From assembly GCF_040530035.1 (NCBI RefSeq), contig NZ_JBEWCD010000001.1, positions 1,674,001 to 1,738,000 on the forward strand: a DNA stretch of 64,000 bases, in the 5' to 3' direction. The notes under the pieces are model-generated. The model was not told the origin of the DNA and made no database searches. It worked only from the letters and a program-made list of their open reading frames with translations. How positions within the stretch are numbered: position 1 is the first letter of the stretch; every line of letters starts with the position of its first letter. Source of the stretch: Roseibium sp. HPY-6 (GTDB lineage: Bacteria > Pseudomonadota > Alphaproteobacteria > Rhizobiales > Stappiaceae). Position numbers and translations under genes: made by a program. Shown piece by piece: positions 53,728-64,000 of the stretch.

Positions 53728-55823
53728 GAGAGGTCTCCCTCGGGCGTAAGTGCCAGTACCACGACCGATTGACCCTGGACCGTAAGACCGCCGTTCGACA
53801 GACGCGTTTTCGGGAACGCATCGGTTTCCGACGTGTCGAGTTCAAGTTGCCATCTGTATCCGGACGGTGCACTCGTCAGCGTCGCCGGAACGCTTTCCTC
53901 ATCGCGGTTGAACAGGAGAAGCAACGTGTCATGCACCTGATTTTCAGGGGGAAGCTCTCCAGACCCGCGAAGGATAAGGGCGAATTTGGAAAGCCCCGGA
54001 TCACGCCAGTCCAAAGGCCTGCAGTCGAAATCGAGCCATTCGACATCTGGCAACCCGTCGAGTTCGCGCGCTACGCCATGCAGGAAACGCGACTGACGCA
54101 GGCTTGAATGGGTCCGACGCAAAGCGGCAAGGCCTCTGACGAATTCGACCAGAGTTTCGTCCCGGTCCTCCCAGTTGATCCAACCGATCGGATTGTCCTG
54201 GCAATAGGCATTGTTGTTGCCGTTCTGGCTGTTTCCGATCTCGTCACCGGCGAGCAGCATCGGCGTCCCTTGCGAAAGGAACAGGGTCGCCAGCAGATTG
54301 CGTTGCCGGCGGGATCTACGGACTTGAATGCCGGGATCATCGCTCGCCCCTTCGACCCCGAAATTGTCGCTGAAATTGGCGTTGTGACCGTCGCGTCCGT
54401 CTTCGCCGTTGTTTTGATTATGACGGCGGGAATAGCGCGTGACATCAGCGAGCGTGAAACCGTCATGTGCGGTCACCAGATTGACGGATGACACGGCCCG
54501 ACGACCGTCCTTGTCAAAATGGCCCGCCGAGCCGAGCACACATCCGGCAAGCTCCTGCGCGCTGTGATCGTCGCCTCGCCAGTATTTTCGGCTGGTATCG
54601 CGGAACCTGTCATTCCATTCGCCAAACTCGGGCGGAAACCGACCCAACTGGTATCCCCCCGGACCGATATCCCATGGTTCGGCAATTAGATGCACATTTG
54701 CCAATACAGGATCCTGGCGCAGAGCATCGAAGAACCCACCATTGGGATCAAACCCATGCGCTTCGCGCCCAAGTGTCGTTGCGAGATCGAACCTGAAACC
54801 GTCGACACCCATGACCTCGACCCAGTAGCGCAAACTGTCCAGGATCATTCTGAGAACATAGGGATGCGCCGCATTGATCGTGTTTCCGGTTCCCGTGTCA
54901 TTGACGTAGTAACGCGGTTGACCCTGTATCAGACGGTAGTAGGACGCATTGTCGATACCCCGGAAAGCTAGTGTCGGTCCGCGGTGATCCCCTTCAGCGG
55001 TATGATTATAGACGACATCCAGGAGGACCTCGATCCCGGCGGCGTGAAACCGCTGAACCATATCACGAAATCCGGACCGACCCGATGATCCGTGGTAACG
55101 GGGTTCGGGGACGAAAAACCCGATCGTATTGTACCCCCAGTAATTTCGCAGCCCCTTCCTGATCAGGAAGTCGTCATCGACAAATGCATGAACCGGCAGC
55201 AGCTCAATCGATGTAACACCAAGCTTTTGCAGATGCTCGATCATAGCTTCTGAGGCAAGCCCGTCGTAGGTGCCCCGTACATCATCCGGAACGTCCGGAT
55301 GTTGCATTGTAAGCCCCTTCACATGCGCTTCGTAGATCAGCATATCCTCAGCACGGCATTCTGGCCGCTCGGCCATCGGAACCAGGCTGTCAGGCGGTAG
55401 AACCACGCATTTGGGAACATACGGCGCGCTGTCCAGTTTGCTGAAGGAGAGGTCTCCGGCAGGGTCGTCATGGTCGAACCCGGACAATGCCGCATGCTGG
55501 CGGAACGAGCCGCGAAATTCCCGGGCATAAGGATCCAGAAGCAACTTGAACGGGTTGAAGCGGTGACCGTGTTCAGGAGCATAGGGACCATACACCCGGT
55601 AGCCGTAGAGCGTTCCGGGCCGAAGGCCGGGCAGATACCCATGCCACACGGGACCGCTGCGTTCAGGCAAAAGATATCGCGCGGTTTCGGTCGACCCGTC
55701 ATCGGAAAACAGACACAGCTCAACCTTTTGTGCATTGGCGGAAAAGAGCGCGAAATTCGTACCGTCACCGTCAAAATGAGCGCCGAGCCTGGAAAAAGAG
55801 CCCGGAAGCATTCGTTTGTTCAT
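53724..55823 (-). CDS. glgX: Glycogen debranching enzyme
   Basis: A 699-residue GH13 enzyme with an N-terminal CBM48 (GTNFALFSANAQKVELCLFS) and the conserved barrel regions VLLDVVYNHTAEG, VDGFRFDLATTLGRE, VHLIAEPWDIGPGGY and LVTAHDGFTLADV. It removes branch stubs left by the phosphorylase. It overlaps malQ by 4 bp at its stop and glgA by 4 bp at its start, so translation is coupled. Confidence 0.96.
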
Positions 55824-57274
55824 TCACCGCCCTCTTCGCGGCCGTTCAACACTGATCGGTAAAGGTCGGAATAGGCAGCAGCCGATGTTTCCCAACCAAC
55901 CTGATGCCGCATCGCATTACGCATCAGGGCCGACCAGCTCTTTTGATCTGAAAACATGTCACAAACGCGGTCTATCACGTCGACCATCCCGGCAAGCGTG
56001 ACCGGTGCAAACTGAAATCCGGTTGCGCATCCGGCTTTAACCGCAGCATCGTTGGCATCAATGACGGTGTCGGCAAGTCCACCCGTGTGCGACACCACCG
56101 GTATCGTTCCATAGCGCAGCCCGTAGAGCTGCGTGAGCCCGCAAGGCTCGAAGCGCGACGGGACCAGGATGGCGTCAGCACCGGCCTGCATCAGGTGTGA
56201 GAGTTTCTCATCATAACCAATGATCGTGCCGACCGAACCGGCATGGGCCACCGCTGCCTGCCGGAAGGCTTCTTCCAGCTTCTTTTCACCGCTGCCCAGA
56301 AGCGCGAGCCGCGCCCCCCGTCCGACGAGCACAGGCAAGGCTGCCAAAAGCAGATCGAGGCCTTTTTGCGCCGTCAGACGACTGACTACGCAAAACAGGG
56401 GTGCGCTCGGATTGGCATTGAGGCTGAACCTTTTCTCCAGCGCATCCCGGTTGACCGATTTGCGTTTCAGTGCGCGCGAATTGTAGTTGGCAGCAATCGC
56501 TTCGTCTGTTTGAGGGTCCCATGCGTCGAGATCAATGCCGTTCAGAATGCCGACAAGGTCGGATCTGCGGGATTGCAGCAGCCCCTCGAATCCCATTCCG
56601 AACTCTTCAGACATCAGTTCGCGTGCATAGGTCGGACTGACAGTTGTAATCCGCTGCGAAGCAACGATCCCGGCCTTCAGATAGCTGATTTTACCGTAGT
56701 ACTCGTATCCATCGGGCGAAAACCCGGAAGGATCCAGATCCAATTTATCGGCCAGTTTGTTTGGGAAAAGGCCCTGAAAAGCAATGTTGTGGATCGTCAC
56801 GATGGAGGGCAGCGCCGATCCTGCCTGGCGCAGATACCAGGGTGCAAGCCCGGCCTGCCAGTCATGCGCATGGAGCAAGTCGGGCTTCCAGCCGTCGAAG
56901 CCCTTCTGAGCGACATGGACGGCCGCCTTGCACAGAGCCGCATATCTTTGGGCGTTGTCGGGCCAGTCCTGCCCGGTGTCATCGAGATAGATACCAGCCC
57001 CGCGGTCAAACAGGTCAGGAGCATCCAGCAGGATGAGCGACACGCCTTCCGCTTTTACCGCTATGAGACCAGCGGGCGCTCCGAACAGTTTTCCCAAGTC
57101 CGCTTTCACCGTGGCCTTCTCGCGAAGGCCTTGTAAACTGCGGTAGAGCGGCAGGATGACACGGCAATCAACGCCTGTCGGGATGAGCGCCTTGGGCAAG
57201 GCTCCGACCACATCCGCAAGTCCTCCAGTCTTGACGAATGGAGCACATTCGGAAGCAACAAGGAGGACGTTCAT
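55820..57274 (-). CDS. glgA: Glycogen synthase (ADP-glucose)
   Basis: 484 residues from ATG at 57274, one base after the glgC stop. It is a GT5 enzyme: the N-terminal ADP-glucose motif is SECAPFVKTGGLADVVGALP, the GT-B C-terminal domain has CVVSRLTAQKGLDLL, and the C-terminal glutamate motif is ILVPSRFEPCGLTQLYGLRY, with the TGGLADTV repeat. It extends alpha-1,4-glucan from ADP-glucose made by GlgC. Confidence 0.97.
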   Translation of the reverse strand: MNVLLVASECAPFVKTGGLADVVGALPKALIPTGVDCRVILPLYRSLQGLREKATVKADLGKLFGAPAGLIAVKAEGVSLILLDAPDLFDRGAGIYLDDTGQDWPDNAQRYAALCKAAVHVAQKGFDGWKPDLLHAHDWQAGLAPWYLRQAGSALPSIVTIHNIAFQGLFPNKLADKLDLDPSGFSPDGYEYYGKISYLKAGIVASQRITTVSPTYARELMSEEFGMGFEGLLQSRRSDLVGILNGIDLDAWDPQTDEAIAANYNSRALKRKSVNRDALEKRFSLNANPSAPLFCVVSRLTAQKGLDLLLAALPVLVGRGARLALLGSGEKKLEEAFRQAAVAHAGSVGTIIGYDEKLSHLMQAGADAILVPSRFEPCGLTQLYGLRYGTIPVVSHTGGLADTVIDANDAAVKAGCATGFQFAPVTLAGMVDVIDRVCDMFSDQKSWSALMRNAMRHQVGWETSAAAYSDLYRSVLNGREEGGE

Positions 57275-57275
57275 G

Positions 57276-58538
57276 TCAGGCCCCAAGATTGTCGATCATC
57301 TGTTGCGTGATCAGGCAAATGCCGCTGTCCGTGCGCCGGAAGCGCTTGGCATCCATCTCGGGATCTTCGCCAACAACCAGGTCTGCGGGAATTTGCACGC
57401 CGCGGTCGATCACGACGTTGGTCAAACGCGCATTTCGGCCAATATCCACATGTGGCAGCGCCACCACACCTTCGAGCCGTGAATAGGAATTGCAGCGCAC
57501 GCCGGTGAACATGAGACAACGCAAAAGGCTGGATCCGGAAATGATGCAGCCGCCGGACACCATGGACGAGATCGCCTGCCCCCGGCGGCCTTCCTCGTTG
57601 TGAATGAATTTCGCAGGCGGGTTCAGTTCCTGGTAGGTCCAGATCGGCCATTCCGTGTCATAGATATCGAGTTCTGGTGTAAAGTCGGTCAGGTCGATAT
57701 TGGCTTGCCAGAAAGCATCGACTGTCCCCACGTCGCGCCAATAGGGCTCCTTTTCCAGCCCGCTTTTCACGCAAGAGCGGCTGAACGGATGTGCGAATGC
57801 GGTCCCTTTGGCAACCAGCTTAGGAATGATGTCTTTCCCGAAATCATGGCTGGAGTTCGGGTCCGCTGCGTCGTCTTTGAGGATGTCGAACAGAAGCTCC
57901 GTTTCGAAGACATAGATCCCCATGCTGCAAAGCGCTTGCTCGGGATTGCCGGGCATCGGCGGAGGATCCGCGGGCTTTTCGACAAAGGCCGTAATGAGGT
58001 CGTTTTCATCGACCGCCATCACACCGAAGCCCTTGGCTTCTTCGAGCGACGCCTCTATGCAGCCAACGGTCACCTCGGCGCCCGAATTCACATGCTGCTC
58101 CAGCATCTTGGAGTAGTCTTGCTTGTAGATATGGTCACCTGCGAGAACCACCATGTATTTCGGCGCGTAGCTCTCGATGATGTCGATGTTCTGGTAGACC
58201 GCATCCGCCGTCCCCAGATACCAGCTTTCTTCGTTCACGCGCTGGGAGGCAGGCAGGATATCCATCGATTCATTGCGCTCAGGGCGGAAGAAGCCCCAGC
58301 CGCGATGCAAATGACGGATAAGACTGTGCGCCTTGTATTGGGTGGCGACACTGATGCGCCGAATGCCGGAATTGATCGAGTTGGACAGGGTGAAATCGAT
58401 GATCCGTGTCTTGCCGCCGAAAAAAACGGCCGGTTTTGCCCGCCGGTCGGTCAATTCCTTCAGCCGGCTGCCCCGTCCCCCTGCCAGGACAAATGCCATC
58501 GCTTGTCGGGCGAGACTGCGTTGATCTTGCATGGACAT
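57276..58538 (-). CDS. glgC: Glucose-1-phosphate adenylyltransferase
   Basis: 420 residues, the usual length. The pyrophosphorylase loop is [20 protein letters not shown], with [40 protein letters not shown] and a C-terminal left-handed helix region ([20 protein letters not shown]). It makes ADP-glucose, the committed and allosterically controlled step. It lies 29 bp after glgB. Confidence 0.97.
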   Translation of the reverse strand: MSMQDQRSLARQAMAFVLAGGRGSRLKELTDRRAKPAVFFGGKTRIIDFTLSNSINSGIRRISVATQYKAHSLIRHLHRGWGFFRPERNESMDILPASQRVNEESWYLGTADAVYQNIDIIESYAPKYMVVLAGDHIYKQDYSKMLEQHVNSGAEVTVGCIEASLEEAKGFGVMAVDENDLITAFVEKPADPPPMPGNPEQALCSMGIYVFETELLFDILKDDAADPNSSHDFGKDIIPKLVAKGTAFAHPFSRSCVKSGLEKEPYWRDVGTVDAFWQANIDLTDFTPELDIYDTEWPIWTYQELNPPAKFIHNEEGRRGQAISSMVSGGCIISGSSLLRCLMFTGVRCNSYSRLEGVVALPHVDIGRNARLTNVVIDRGVQIPADLVVGEDPEMDAKRFRRTDSGICLITQQMIDNLGA

Positions 58539-58567
58539 CCATTTTCCTCCCGTGTTCGCAGCGCCGA

Positions 58568-60769
58568 TTATGCCTCCGGTGCTTCACATTCGAAAATCAG
58601 AGTACTTAAGGGAGGAAGCGTAAGGCAAAGCGAAAATGCCTGACCGGAGGATGCGATCTCATCGGCGGACACGCTACCGAGATTTCCAAGCCCGTTTCCG
58701 CCGTAGCACTTTGCATCCGTATTGAGCCGCTCAATCCATCTCCCCTTGGCAGGAACGCCGATCCGCCGGAGCGACCGTTCGACGGGTGTGAAGTTGCACA
58801 CGACCAGGACCGGCCGCGTGCCCGGAGCGCCGCGGCGGATCCAGGCGAAAACGGACTCGTCCGCATTCGACTCCATCCACTGAAAGCCCTCGGACTTGGA
58901 ATCCAGCTCGTGAAGCGCTGGCGTGTCCGCATAGAGCCGGTTCAAATCACGAACGAGGGTTTGCACACCCTTGTGCAAGCCGTTCTCCAACAAATGCCAG
59001 CCAAGGCTTTCATTGTGGTTCCATTCCCAGCCCTGCGCGAACTCGGAACCCATGAAGAGCAGTTTCTTGCCGGGATGGCCCCACATAAAGCCGTAATAGG
59101 CGCGCAGGTTGGCAAATTTCTCACGCCCGTCTCCAGGCATCCGGTCGAGGATCGACCCCTTCCCGTGTACCACCTCATCATGACTGAGCGGCAACACGAA
59201 GTTTTCGGAGAAAGCGTAATGCAACCCGAATTCGATCTTGTTGTGATGGTACTTCCGATGAACCGGATCTTCACGCATGTAGGAAAGCGTGTCGTTCATC
59301 CATCCCATATTCCACTTGAAACCAAAGCCCAGACCGCCGGAGTCGACCGGTGTGCTCACACCGGGAAAGGCCGTGCTTTCCTCAGCCACCGTCGTGACGC
59401 CCTCCATATCGGCATAGATCAGGGTGTTCGCGCGTTTCAGGAACTCGATGGCTTCAAGGTTTTCGCGCCCGCCATGCACGTTCGGCACCCATTCGCCATC
59501 GGCCCGCGAATAGTCCCGATAGAGCATGGAGGCCACCGCATCGACCCTCAAGCCGTCGACATGGTGCTCGCGCATCCAGTAGAGCGCATTGGCGATCAGA
59601 AAATTCTGAACTTCGGTGCGGCCGTAGTTGTAGATGTAGGTTCGCCAGTCTGGATGCCAGCCCTCTCTGGGGTCCGCATGTTCATAAAGCGGAGTTCCGT
59701 CAAAGCGTCCAAGCCCGTGTTCGTCTTCCGGAAAGTGTCCCGGCACCCAGTCGATGATCACCCCCAACCCGGCGCCATGGCAAGCATCGACAAAGGCACG
59801 AAACTCATCCAGCGTGCCATAGCGGATCGTCGGCGCGAACAAGCCGACAGGCTGATACCCCCATGATCCGTCAAACGGATGCTCCGAAACAGGCAGCAAT
59901 TCGATATGGGTAAATCCCATTTCCTTCGCATAGGCGACAAGTTCGCGCGCGTGTTCCAGATAAGACAAAGGACGGTTCCCGTCTTCCGGAACACGGCGCC
60001 ACGAACCAAGATGCACCTCATAGATGGAGATGGGCCGGTCGATCCGCTGACTGTCACCTCGTGTTTTCAGCCAGCTCTCATCCTGCCATTGGTACTGATG
60101 CAGATCCCTGACAACCGAAGCCGTTTTGGGTGGATGCTCCGCGCCGAACCCGAACGGATCGGCCTTTTCTGGAAGCAGGTTCCCCTGGCTGTCCTGCAGT
60201 TCAAATTTGTAAACGGTGCCCGCTTCCAACCCGGGCATGAAAATTTCCCAGACGCCTGTGCTGCCGCATTTGCGCATCGCATTGCGACGGCCGTCCCAGG
60301 CATTGAAGTCTCCGACCAGTGACACGCGTTTTGCATTGGGCGCCCAAACAGCAAAGTGAACACCTCGCGTACCTTCGTGCTCCACGACATGTGCACCGAG
60401 CTTTTCCCAAAGCCGCAAATGGGACCCTTCGCCGATCAGATACTCATCAAGCTCTCCAAGAACCGGTCCAAAACGATAGGCATCTTCGCTTTCCCAGCTC
60501 TCTGCTCCACGGGTAAGGCGAAGCCGATAGGCAAATCGCTGCTTGCGACGGGTGGTCGCCTGGAAAACGCCCGGCGCACCGGGCTGCGGCGCGAGAAGCG
60601 CGACGCGCTTTCCGGTTTTGGTATCGAGCGCTTCCACTTTGTCCGCGTCAGGGTGAAAGACAGTCAGGCAGATTTTTCCGTCGATATCATGCGGTCCGAG
60701 CACGGAGAACGGGTCATTGAAATTTCCGCTACTGAGTGCCTCTAGAGAAGCGCCGCTGTCCGCACTCAT
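58568..60769 (-). CDS. glgB: 1,4-alpha-glucan branching enzyme
   Basis: 733 residues from ATG at 60769, which follows GAGGTGG; the frame stays open to 60856 inside glgP. N-terminal GlgB N1 and CBM48 modules ([37 protein letters not shown]) are followed by a GH13 barrel with [48 protein letters not shown] and [13 protein letters not shown]. It introduces alpha-1,6 branches. Confidence 0.97.
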   Translation of the reverse strand: MSADSGASLEALSSGNFNDPFSVLGPHDIDGKICLTVFHPDADKVEALDTKTGKRVALLAPQPGAPGVFQATTRRKQRFAYRLRLTRGAESWESEDAYRFGPVLGELDEYLIGEGSHLRLWEKLGAHVVEHEGTRGVHFAVWAPNAKRVSLVGDFNAWDGRRNAMRKCGSTGVWEIFMPGLEAGTVYKFELQDSQGNLLPEKADPFGFGAEHPPKTASVVRDLHQYQWQDESWLKTRGDSQRIDRPISIYEVHLGSWRRVPEDGNRPLSYLEHARELVAYAKEMGFTHIELLPVSEHPFDGSWGYQPVGLFAPTIRYGTLDEFRAFVDACHGAGLGVIIDWVPGHFPEDEHGLGRFDGTPLYEHADPREGWHPDWRTYIYNYGRTEVQNFLIANALYWMREHHVDGLRVDAVASMLYRDYSRADGEWVPNVHGGRENLEAIEFLKRANTLIYADMEGVTTVAEESTAFPGVSTPVDSGGLGFGFKWNMGWMNDTLSYMREDPVHRKYHHNKIEFGLHYAFSENFVLPLSHDEVVHGKGSILDRMPGDGREKFANLRAYYGFMWGHPGKKLLFMGSEFAQGWEWNHNESLGWHLLENGLHKGVQTLVRDLNRLYADTPALHELDSKSEGFQWMESNADESVFAWIRRGAPGTRPVLVVCNFTPVERSLRRIGVPAKGRWIERLNTDAKCYGGNGLGNLGSVSADEIASSGQAFSLCLTLPPLSTLIFECEAPEA

Positions 60770-60777
60770 TTTCCACC

Positions 60778-63174
60778 TCACGATCTGTCCAGAAGGGACG
60801 GTGTCTGCCAGATGTCGTTCGAATATCCTCTGATGGTCCGGTCGGAGGAAAACCATCCGGACCGGGCTGTGTTTAGTGCCGACATTTCCGCCCAGCGTTT
60901 CTGATCGACAAATGCCGCATCGACCTTGCGCTGTGTCGCGAAATAATCTTCAAAATCGCATGTTACGAGAAAATAGTCATGTTCGTGAAGCAAACGAACA
61001 AGCCCGTGGTATCTGCCTGGATCACCGGGCGAGAACAAACCATCGGCAATCTGATTGAGGACGCGGGTAAGCCTTGGGCTTGCGGCAATGGCTGCCCGGG
61101 AATAGTCGAACTGGCTGCGCCGCTCGACAACTTCCTCAGCGGTCAGCCCGAACAGGAAGAAATTCTCAGCGCCGACCCTTTCGCGAATTTCAACATTTGC
61201 ACCATCAAGCGTTCCGATCGTGAGCGCACCGTTCAGCGCAAACTTCATGTTTCCCGTGCCCGAAGCTTCCTTGCCTGCGGTCGAAATCTGTTCGGATAGA
61301 TCAGCCGCGGGGATCAGCACCTCAGCCATCGAAACATTATAGTTCGCCGGGTAAATCACCTTGAGCCGATCCTTTGTGACCGGGTCTGCATTTACCACCC
61401 GAGCCACATCGTTGATCAGATGAATGATCTCTTTGGCAACCACGTAACCGGGTGCTGCCTTGCCGCCAAAGATCTTGAGCCTCGGCGTCCAGTCGCCGTT
61501 TGGCGTATCCCGGATTTCGTTCCAGTGAGCGATGGTCTCCAGAATATTCATCAGCTGCCGCTTGTATTCGTGAATACGCTTGATCTGGACATCGAACATT
61601 GCCGACGGATCGACCTCCAGGCCGTCTTGCTCAGCAAGCCAACGCGCGAGCTTCTGCTTGTTCTTCTGTTTCGCCGCCGTGAATGCGTCCAGAAAGCCCG
61701 GATCTGAAATGTGAGGTTCCAGGTGACTGAGCTGTTCCAGATCGTCCACCCACGCGTCACCGATTGTCTTTGTGATCAGGTCACGAAGCGGCGGATTGCA
61801 GCTATAGAGCCACCGTCGTGGCGTGACGCCGTTTGTCTGGTTGATGATCCGTCCCGGGTAATGGCGGTTGAGATCCGAAAACACTGTCTTTTTGACAAGC
61901 TCGGAATGCAATGCAGACACACCGTTGACCCGGTGCGCCATGATAAAGGCCAGTTCCCCCATCTTGACGGCATGGTCTTCGATAATGCGCACATGGCTTT
62001 CCGTCACACGCAAATGTTCGGCTTCTATGATCTGGATTATTTCAAGGTGCCGCGGCAGTGTTCTTGCGAACAATCCCAGGTCCCAGCGCTCAAGCGCTTC
62101 CGGCAGCAGGGTGTGATTGGTGTAGGCCAGGCAAGACCGCGAAATCTCGATCGCTCGTTTCATCTCAACGCCATGCTCGTCGGCCAAGAGCCGCACAAGC
62201 TCCGGACCGGCAATTGCCGGATGCGTATCGTTGAGCTGTATGGCCACATGATCGGCAAGCGTCTCGATCTCGTAGCCCTCGGATTTGAACCGGCGCACGA
62301 TATCCTGCAGCGAGGCGGAGGTGAAAAAGTACTCTTGCTTCAACCGCAGTTCTTTTCCCGCCTCCGTCGTGTCGTCGGGATAGAGAACCCGTGAAATCGC
62401 GCGCGCCAATGCCTCCGGCACGACCGCACCGACAAGATCGCCGCGATTGAAACTGCCAAGATCAAAGAGGATTGTGGGCTTCGCAGACCAAAGCCGCAGC
62501 GTATTGGCCCACCGGCGTTTCCAGCCGAGGATCGGTGTATCGTATGCGTTGGCAATGACCGTTTCGGCAGGGACCCAGGTGCCGTCGACATAGCCGCCAA
62601 AGCCGACTTCGTAAGTCACTTCAGGCCGCTCGAATTCCCAGGTGTGGCGCTGCGCCAGCCAGCCTTCCGCCACTTCGATCTGCCGGCCGTCCTCAAAATG
62701 CTGCTCGAACAGTCCGTGCTCATACCGAATGCCATAGCCGTATGCCGGAATGCCCAGCGTGGAAAGACTGTCCAGGAAACAGGCGGCCAACCGGCCAAGC
62801 CCACCATTACCGAGCGCAGCGTCCGGTTCGTTATGCACGACCGTATCGTAATCAAGTCCCAGGTTTTCAAGTGCGGTACGTGAAGCGCTTTCGGCGCCCA
62901 GATTGATCGCCACATCTTCCAGCAAGCGGCCGATCAGAAACTCCATTGAGAGATAGTAGACCCGCTTGCCGGCAGCTTCATAGGTTTTGCGGGTGGACTG
63001 AAACCAAGGATCGACAACAAGATCACGCAGGGCTAGTGACAAAGACGTGCGCCAGTCGTAAAGCGTCGCGTTTGCGGTATCCTTTCCGAGCGACTTCTTC
63101 AGGTGACTCAAAACCGAAGCTTGCAGGTCTTCGGGGGCAATCGTCGTATTCGTCAACTTTGTCTCGCTTTCCAT
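60778..63174 (-). CDS. glgP: Glycogen phosphorylase
   Basis: About 798 residues from ATG at 63174. GT35 enzyme: KRVYYLSMEFLIGRLLEDVA near the N-terminus, NGGLGRLAACFLDSLSTLGI, and the PLP-binding site EASGTGNMKFALNGALTIGT with its lysine. It releases glucose 1-phosphate from glycogen, fed to Pgm at the other end of the operon. First gene of the glycogen operon, 8 bp before glgB. Confidence 0.97.
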   Translation of the reverse strand: MESETKLTNTTIAPEDLQASVLSHLKKSLGKDTANATLYDWRTSLSLALRDLVVDPWFQSTRKTYEAAGKRVYYLSMEFLIGRLLEDVAINLGAESASRTALENLGLDYDTVVHNEPDAALGNGGLGRLAACFLDSLSTLGIPAYGYGIRYEHGLFEQHFEDGRQIEVAEGWLAQRHTWEFERPEVTYEVGFGGYVDGTWVPAETVIANAYDTPILGWKRRWANTLRLWSAKPTILFDLGSFNRGDLVGAVVPEALARAISRVLYPDDTTEAGKELRLKQEYFFTSASLQDIVRRFKSEGYEIETLADHVAIQLNDTHPAIAGPELVRLLADEHGVEMKRAIEISRSCLAYTNHTLLPEALERWDLGLFARTLPRHLEIIQIIEAEHLRVTESHVRIIEDHAVKMGELAFIMAHRVNGVSALHSELVKKTVFSDLNRHYPGRIINQTNGVTPRRWLYSCNPPLRDLITKTIGDAWVDDLEQLSHLEPHISDPGFLDAFTAAKQKNKQKLARWLAEQDGLEVDPSAMFDVQIKRIHEYKRQLMNILETIAHWNEIRDTPNGDWTPRLKIFGGKAAPGYVVAKEIIHLINDVARVVNADPVTKDRLKVIYPANYNVSMAEVLIPAADLSEQISTAGKEASGTGNMKFALNGALTIGTLDGANVEIRERVGAENFFLFGLTAEEVVERRSQFDYSRAAIAASPRLTRVLNQIADGLFSPGDPGRYHGLVRLLHEHDYFLVTCDFEDYFATQRKVDAAFVDQKRWAEMSALNTARSGWFSSDRTIRGYSNDIWQTPSLLDRS

Positions 63175-63523
63175 TCCAACGTTCAAACACGATGCCAATC
63201 GTGTACCGTCAATTCAACTCGCAACCCTGCGCTTTCGCGTCTCGGGTAAACAGCTGATTCCTTGAGACCTCGATACCACACCCGAAGCGGCTTGCAGCGC
63301 AAAATCGAACGCAACGGGGAATTCGCGACGTCTCTCCTGTGAGCAGCTCTCGTTTCAGAAGCGCGTGGTCCGTCTGCTCCCTTTTCAGCGGAGAAAACGC
63401 GCGCGCCGCCCAAATGCCCGCTGCTACAAAAAAATCTCGCAACCAGCGGAATTTTTTTAACGCCTCACCGTTTCCCCCATGACCGCACCGTAGCGGTTAC
63501 TACAAACGATGAGAGTAACAGAT
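63175..63523. other. Divergent intergenic region upstream of glgP
   Basis: Some 350 bp between glgP and the last, plus-strand gene. It must hold the promoters of both; no confident -35/-10 pair or operator was recognised, and the short frames inside look spurious. Confidence 0.35.
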
Positions 63524-64000
63524 ATGGAACCGATCGCTTCTTTCCGCCTGACGGCAGCCAAACGCTCCTATGCGGTGCGCCGCGTCAATTTCGCCGAATG
63601 CACTCACATCCTCACCAAGGCTTGCCAACCGAAGCCGGGTGATCTGGTTTTGGCACGCGTCCAGACACTTGGTTCGCACAAGCGGATCGAACTTCCCAAC
63701 GGGCGAAAAGCAACGCTGCATGAAGGAGATGAAGTGTTGCTTGCATTCGGCAACAGATATGCTCCGGATCAATATGAAGCCTACGTGCCGGATACCCTGG
63801 AAGCGTGTCACATGGTGGCCGCTGGCGGCATAGCCGCCAAAGCGGTGTCCTGGCATGACCGGTTATCCGGCCCGACCGCGATTGAGCCCGTCGGCGTCTT
63901 GTGCCGGTCAGACGGCAAAGCGGTCAATCTCAAGGAGTTTGCCCTTCCAACGATTGCCTGCCAGATGCCGGCCGCCGTTTTTGGTGTCTTCGGAACATCC
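63524..64000 (+). CDS. Unrecognised protein, possible P-loop domain at the cut end (partial)
   Basis: An open frame runs to the window end, 159 codons from ATG at 63524 (GAGAG 8 nt upstream); an ATG at 63509 without SD adds five codons. It encodes MEPIASFRLTAAKRSYAVRR and FAECTHILTKACQPKPGDLV, then a small beta-rich domain (LARVQTLGSHKRIELPNGRK, GDEVLLAFGNRYAPDQYEAY). The last visible residues, AAVFGVFGTS, look like the strand and turn that begin a Walker A loop; that is a guess, because the key GKT would lie outside the window. No family is assigned. Confidence 0.65.
   Translation, partial: MEPIASFRLTAAKRSYAVRRVNFAECTHILTKACQPKPGDLVLARVQTLGSHKRIELPNGRKATLHEGDEVLLAFGNRYAPDQYEAYVPDTLEACHMVAAGGIAAKAVSWHDRLSGPTAIEPVGVLCRSDGKAVNLKEFALPTIACQMPAAVFGVFGTS

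Overview
The window is a chromosomal segment of a GC-rich alphaproteobacterium. The gene content fits a marine member of the Stappiaceae/Rhodobacterales-like group: assimilatory nitrate genes under NasS/NasT, a TAXI-type TRAP transporter, a giant RTX protein and a complete glycogen operon. The taxon is an inference from gene content; no rRNA or other marker gene is present.

Layout. 1-2154: a LysR regulator cut by the window edge, divergent from an amidohydrolase and a Rieske ferredoxin-like protein. 2517-3368: a lysozyme-like protein with a peptidoglycan-binding repeat. 3494-20917, all minus strand: an apparent toxin operon of about 17.4 kb. In transcription order it holds a HlyC-type acyltransferase homologue, a DUF4261 protein, an Imm11/DUF1629-type immunity-like protein, a 3633-residue RTX protein with an AHH nuclease domain at its N-terminus and a type I secretion signal at its C-terminus, two more divergent immunity-like genes, and four tandem 206-residue paralogues spaced 734-735 bp apart. 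A decayed copy of the first immunity gene lies further along at 25741-25952. I read the whole as a polymorphic toxin built back to front for type I secretion, with stacked immunity; this is the most interesting item in the window.

21354-26867: a TetR regulator with two matching operators divergent from an MDR oxidoreductase, three orphan secreted or membrane-anchored proteins, and a LuxR-type regulator with an altered ligand pocket. 27234-36286: a chemoreceptor, a LysR regulator divergent from a TAXI-TRAP transporter with a D-amino-acid-dehydrogenase-like flavoenzyme, and a DUF3750 membrane protein.

36325-49894 (minus): nitrate assimilation in the order nasT, nasS, leader, nrtA, nrtB, fused double-ATPase, globin, nirB, nirD, nasA, cysG-like. 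The leader has a sigma-54-type promoter, two hexaloop hairpins of the ANTAR type and a strong intrinsic terminator, so it fits nitrogen control plus NasT antitermination. 50091-63174 (minus): glycogen metabolism in the order glgP, glgB, glgC, glgA, glgX, malQ, pgm, tightly packed. A partial unrecognised gene starts at 63524 and leaves the window.

The nitrate and glycogen regions are ordinary in content. The toxin island is lower in GC by eye, variable and duplicated, and carries no transporter of its own in this window.
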